DNA of 5,641 nt from Candidatus Bathyarchaeota archaeon. GTDB taxonomy: Archaea > Thermoproteota > Bathyarchaeia > 40CM-2-53-6 > FEN-987. A program made the translations under genes and the position numbers. Under the pieces are notes generated by a model that had not been told where the DNA came from, did no database searches, and saw only the letters and a program-made list of their open reading frames with translations. The stretch spans positions 1 through 5,641 of the forward strand of contig JAHFFU010000083.1 of the NCBI GenBank assembly GCA_023247835.1. The letters are read 5' to 3'. The first letter of the stretch is position 1. Each line of letters opens with the position of its first letter. Positions 5,005 to 5,641 of the stretch are shown one piece after another.

Positions 5005-5641
5005 TCAGATTATCTTTGGGATTATAAGGCCAACGGCAAGTAAGACCATTGAATAGCATTCTATCCTCACAATCGTCCACGCAACCCTCCGTGTGAGACG
5101 TGAGTAGTCCCCTAAGTCAGAGGCAGGGATTTTCCATTCGAGTTGCTTAGATAGTTCAAGCGGCCTGAATTTGTGGGTGAGGAAAAGAATGCCGACACTG
5201 AAGAGTGAAGCCATCGCGGAGACTACTAGGGAAGATATGTTCAAGCTTGCAGATTGCACGAAATACCCGCTGAATGTACTAAGTCCTCCCCAACTGATAC
5301 CGAACCAAGCTGCATTATGGAACCTGCCGCCGAAGAGTTCCAGGTTGTACGCGAGGATGAAGAAGCATGCGAGAACTGCTAGAATCAGTATGTATTGGCT
5401 CACGAATATTCCGAGGTAGACGCCAACTAATGCCGCGCTAGCGATTCCCATCGCCGCCGCGATCCGGAGTGTTCTGTCCGAGAACTGAGTGTGGTTGGGC
5501 CTTCCGTGTAGTTCATCTAGGCTATAGGCGCCAAGGCAGAGAGCAAACAAGATGCCGATGTAAGTCAAGGCGAGTCGTTCAAGGTAGACACGTTCAGAAA
5601 GAGCGGCGCCTATCGTTGCGAACGCCAGTACGCAGAATGGA
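5005..5641 (-). CDS. Multi-pass membrane protein, divergent UbiA-like (5' end outside the window)
   Basis: At least 211 residues are visible, and the frame stays open to the right edge, so the N-terminus is missing. A TTG at 5568 is inside the open frame and need not be the start. About six or seven hydrophobic segments occur, for example ALTYIGILFALCLGAYSL, AAAMGIASAALVGVYLGIF, YILILAVLACFFILAY and YSMVLLAVGLIIP. Two loops recall the UbiA prenyltransferase superfamily: SLDELHGRPNHTQFSD (near visible 40-55), placed like the N-D-x-x-D...RP loop, and AYNLELFGGRFHN followed by FGISWGGLSTFSGYF, placed like the Y-S-x-x-L-K...G loop. The usual clustered aspartates are not seen; only D42-E43 in the first loop, and no DxxxD in the later cytoplasmic loop. 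Its stop lies 7 bases from the stop of the UbiE-like gene, so the two genes converge. A prenyltransferase, or a related protein without that activity, in quinone or isoprenoid metabolism is a guess. Confidence 0.6.
   Translation of the reverse strand, partial: PFCVLAFATIGAALSERVYLERLALTYIGILFALCLGAYSLDELHGRPNHTQFSDRTLRIAAAMGIASAALVGVYLGIFVSQYILILAVLACFFILAYNLELFGGRFHNAAWFGISWGGLSTFSGYFVQSASLNISSLVVSAMASLFSVGILFLTHKFRPLELSKQLEWKIPASDLGDYSRLTRRVAWTIVRIECYSMVLLAVGLIIPKII

Noticed and set aside
1..5641. CRISPR arrays, insertion sequences, toxin-antitoxin or defence genes
   Set aside because: No spaced direct repeats, transposase motifs or terminal inverted repeats were seen. The genes are core archaeal information-processing genes plus a likely lipid or quinone pair.

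Overview
The window is archaeal. It encodes RNA polymerase subunit L, the transcript-cleavage factor TFS, the exosome cap protein Csl4, the diphthamide enzyme Dph2, an archaeal METTL5-type methyltransferase, a DUF99 protein and a PCNA sliding clamp. Mid-range GC, many TTG and GTG starts, and a UbiE/MenG-type methyltransferase beside a divergent UbiA-like membrane protein would fit a TACK-group lineage such as Bathyarchaeia or a deep Thaumarchaeota relative. That placement is a guess from general gene content, not from a phylogeny. Layout: from about 4200 down to 1, eight genes lie on the minus strand, in transcription order dph2, METTL5-like methyltransferase, csl4, rpoL, an RNase III-domain protein, DUF99, tfs and pcna. 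The pcna gene runs off the left edge. Spacing is tight: an ATGA overlap between rpoL and the RNase III gene, and gaps of roughly 10 to 20 bases elsewhere. Two larger breaks exist. A 127-139 base leader precedes csl4; it has a good TATA-like element and a predicted stem-loop. An 85-base gap precedes pcna. The block is therefore probably three overlapping transcription units: dph2-METTL5, csl4 to tfs, and pcna. From about 4200 rightwards, a short divergent promoter region separates dph2 from a plus-strand quinone-type C-methyltransferase gene. That gene converges, 7 bases apart, on a multi-pass membrane protein gene entering from the right edge. Functionally the minus-strand block joins transcription (RpoL, TFS), RNA decay (Csl4), rRNA modification (METTL5-like), modification of translation factor aEF2 (Dph2) and replication (PCNA). 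Two less understood proteins, the RNase III-like protein and the DUF99 protein, are embedded in it, and both appear to lack acidic residues expected at their active sites. The right-hand pair points to membrane isoprenoid or quinone chemistry. No mobile elements, CRISPR arrays, rRNA or tRNA genes were seen. The most interesting points are the apparently degenerate RNase III-like and DUF99 proteins inside an information-processing operon, the structured leader of csl4, and the UbiA-like protein without the usual aspartate-rich motifs. Nothing here clearly amounts to a wholly new system.
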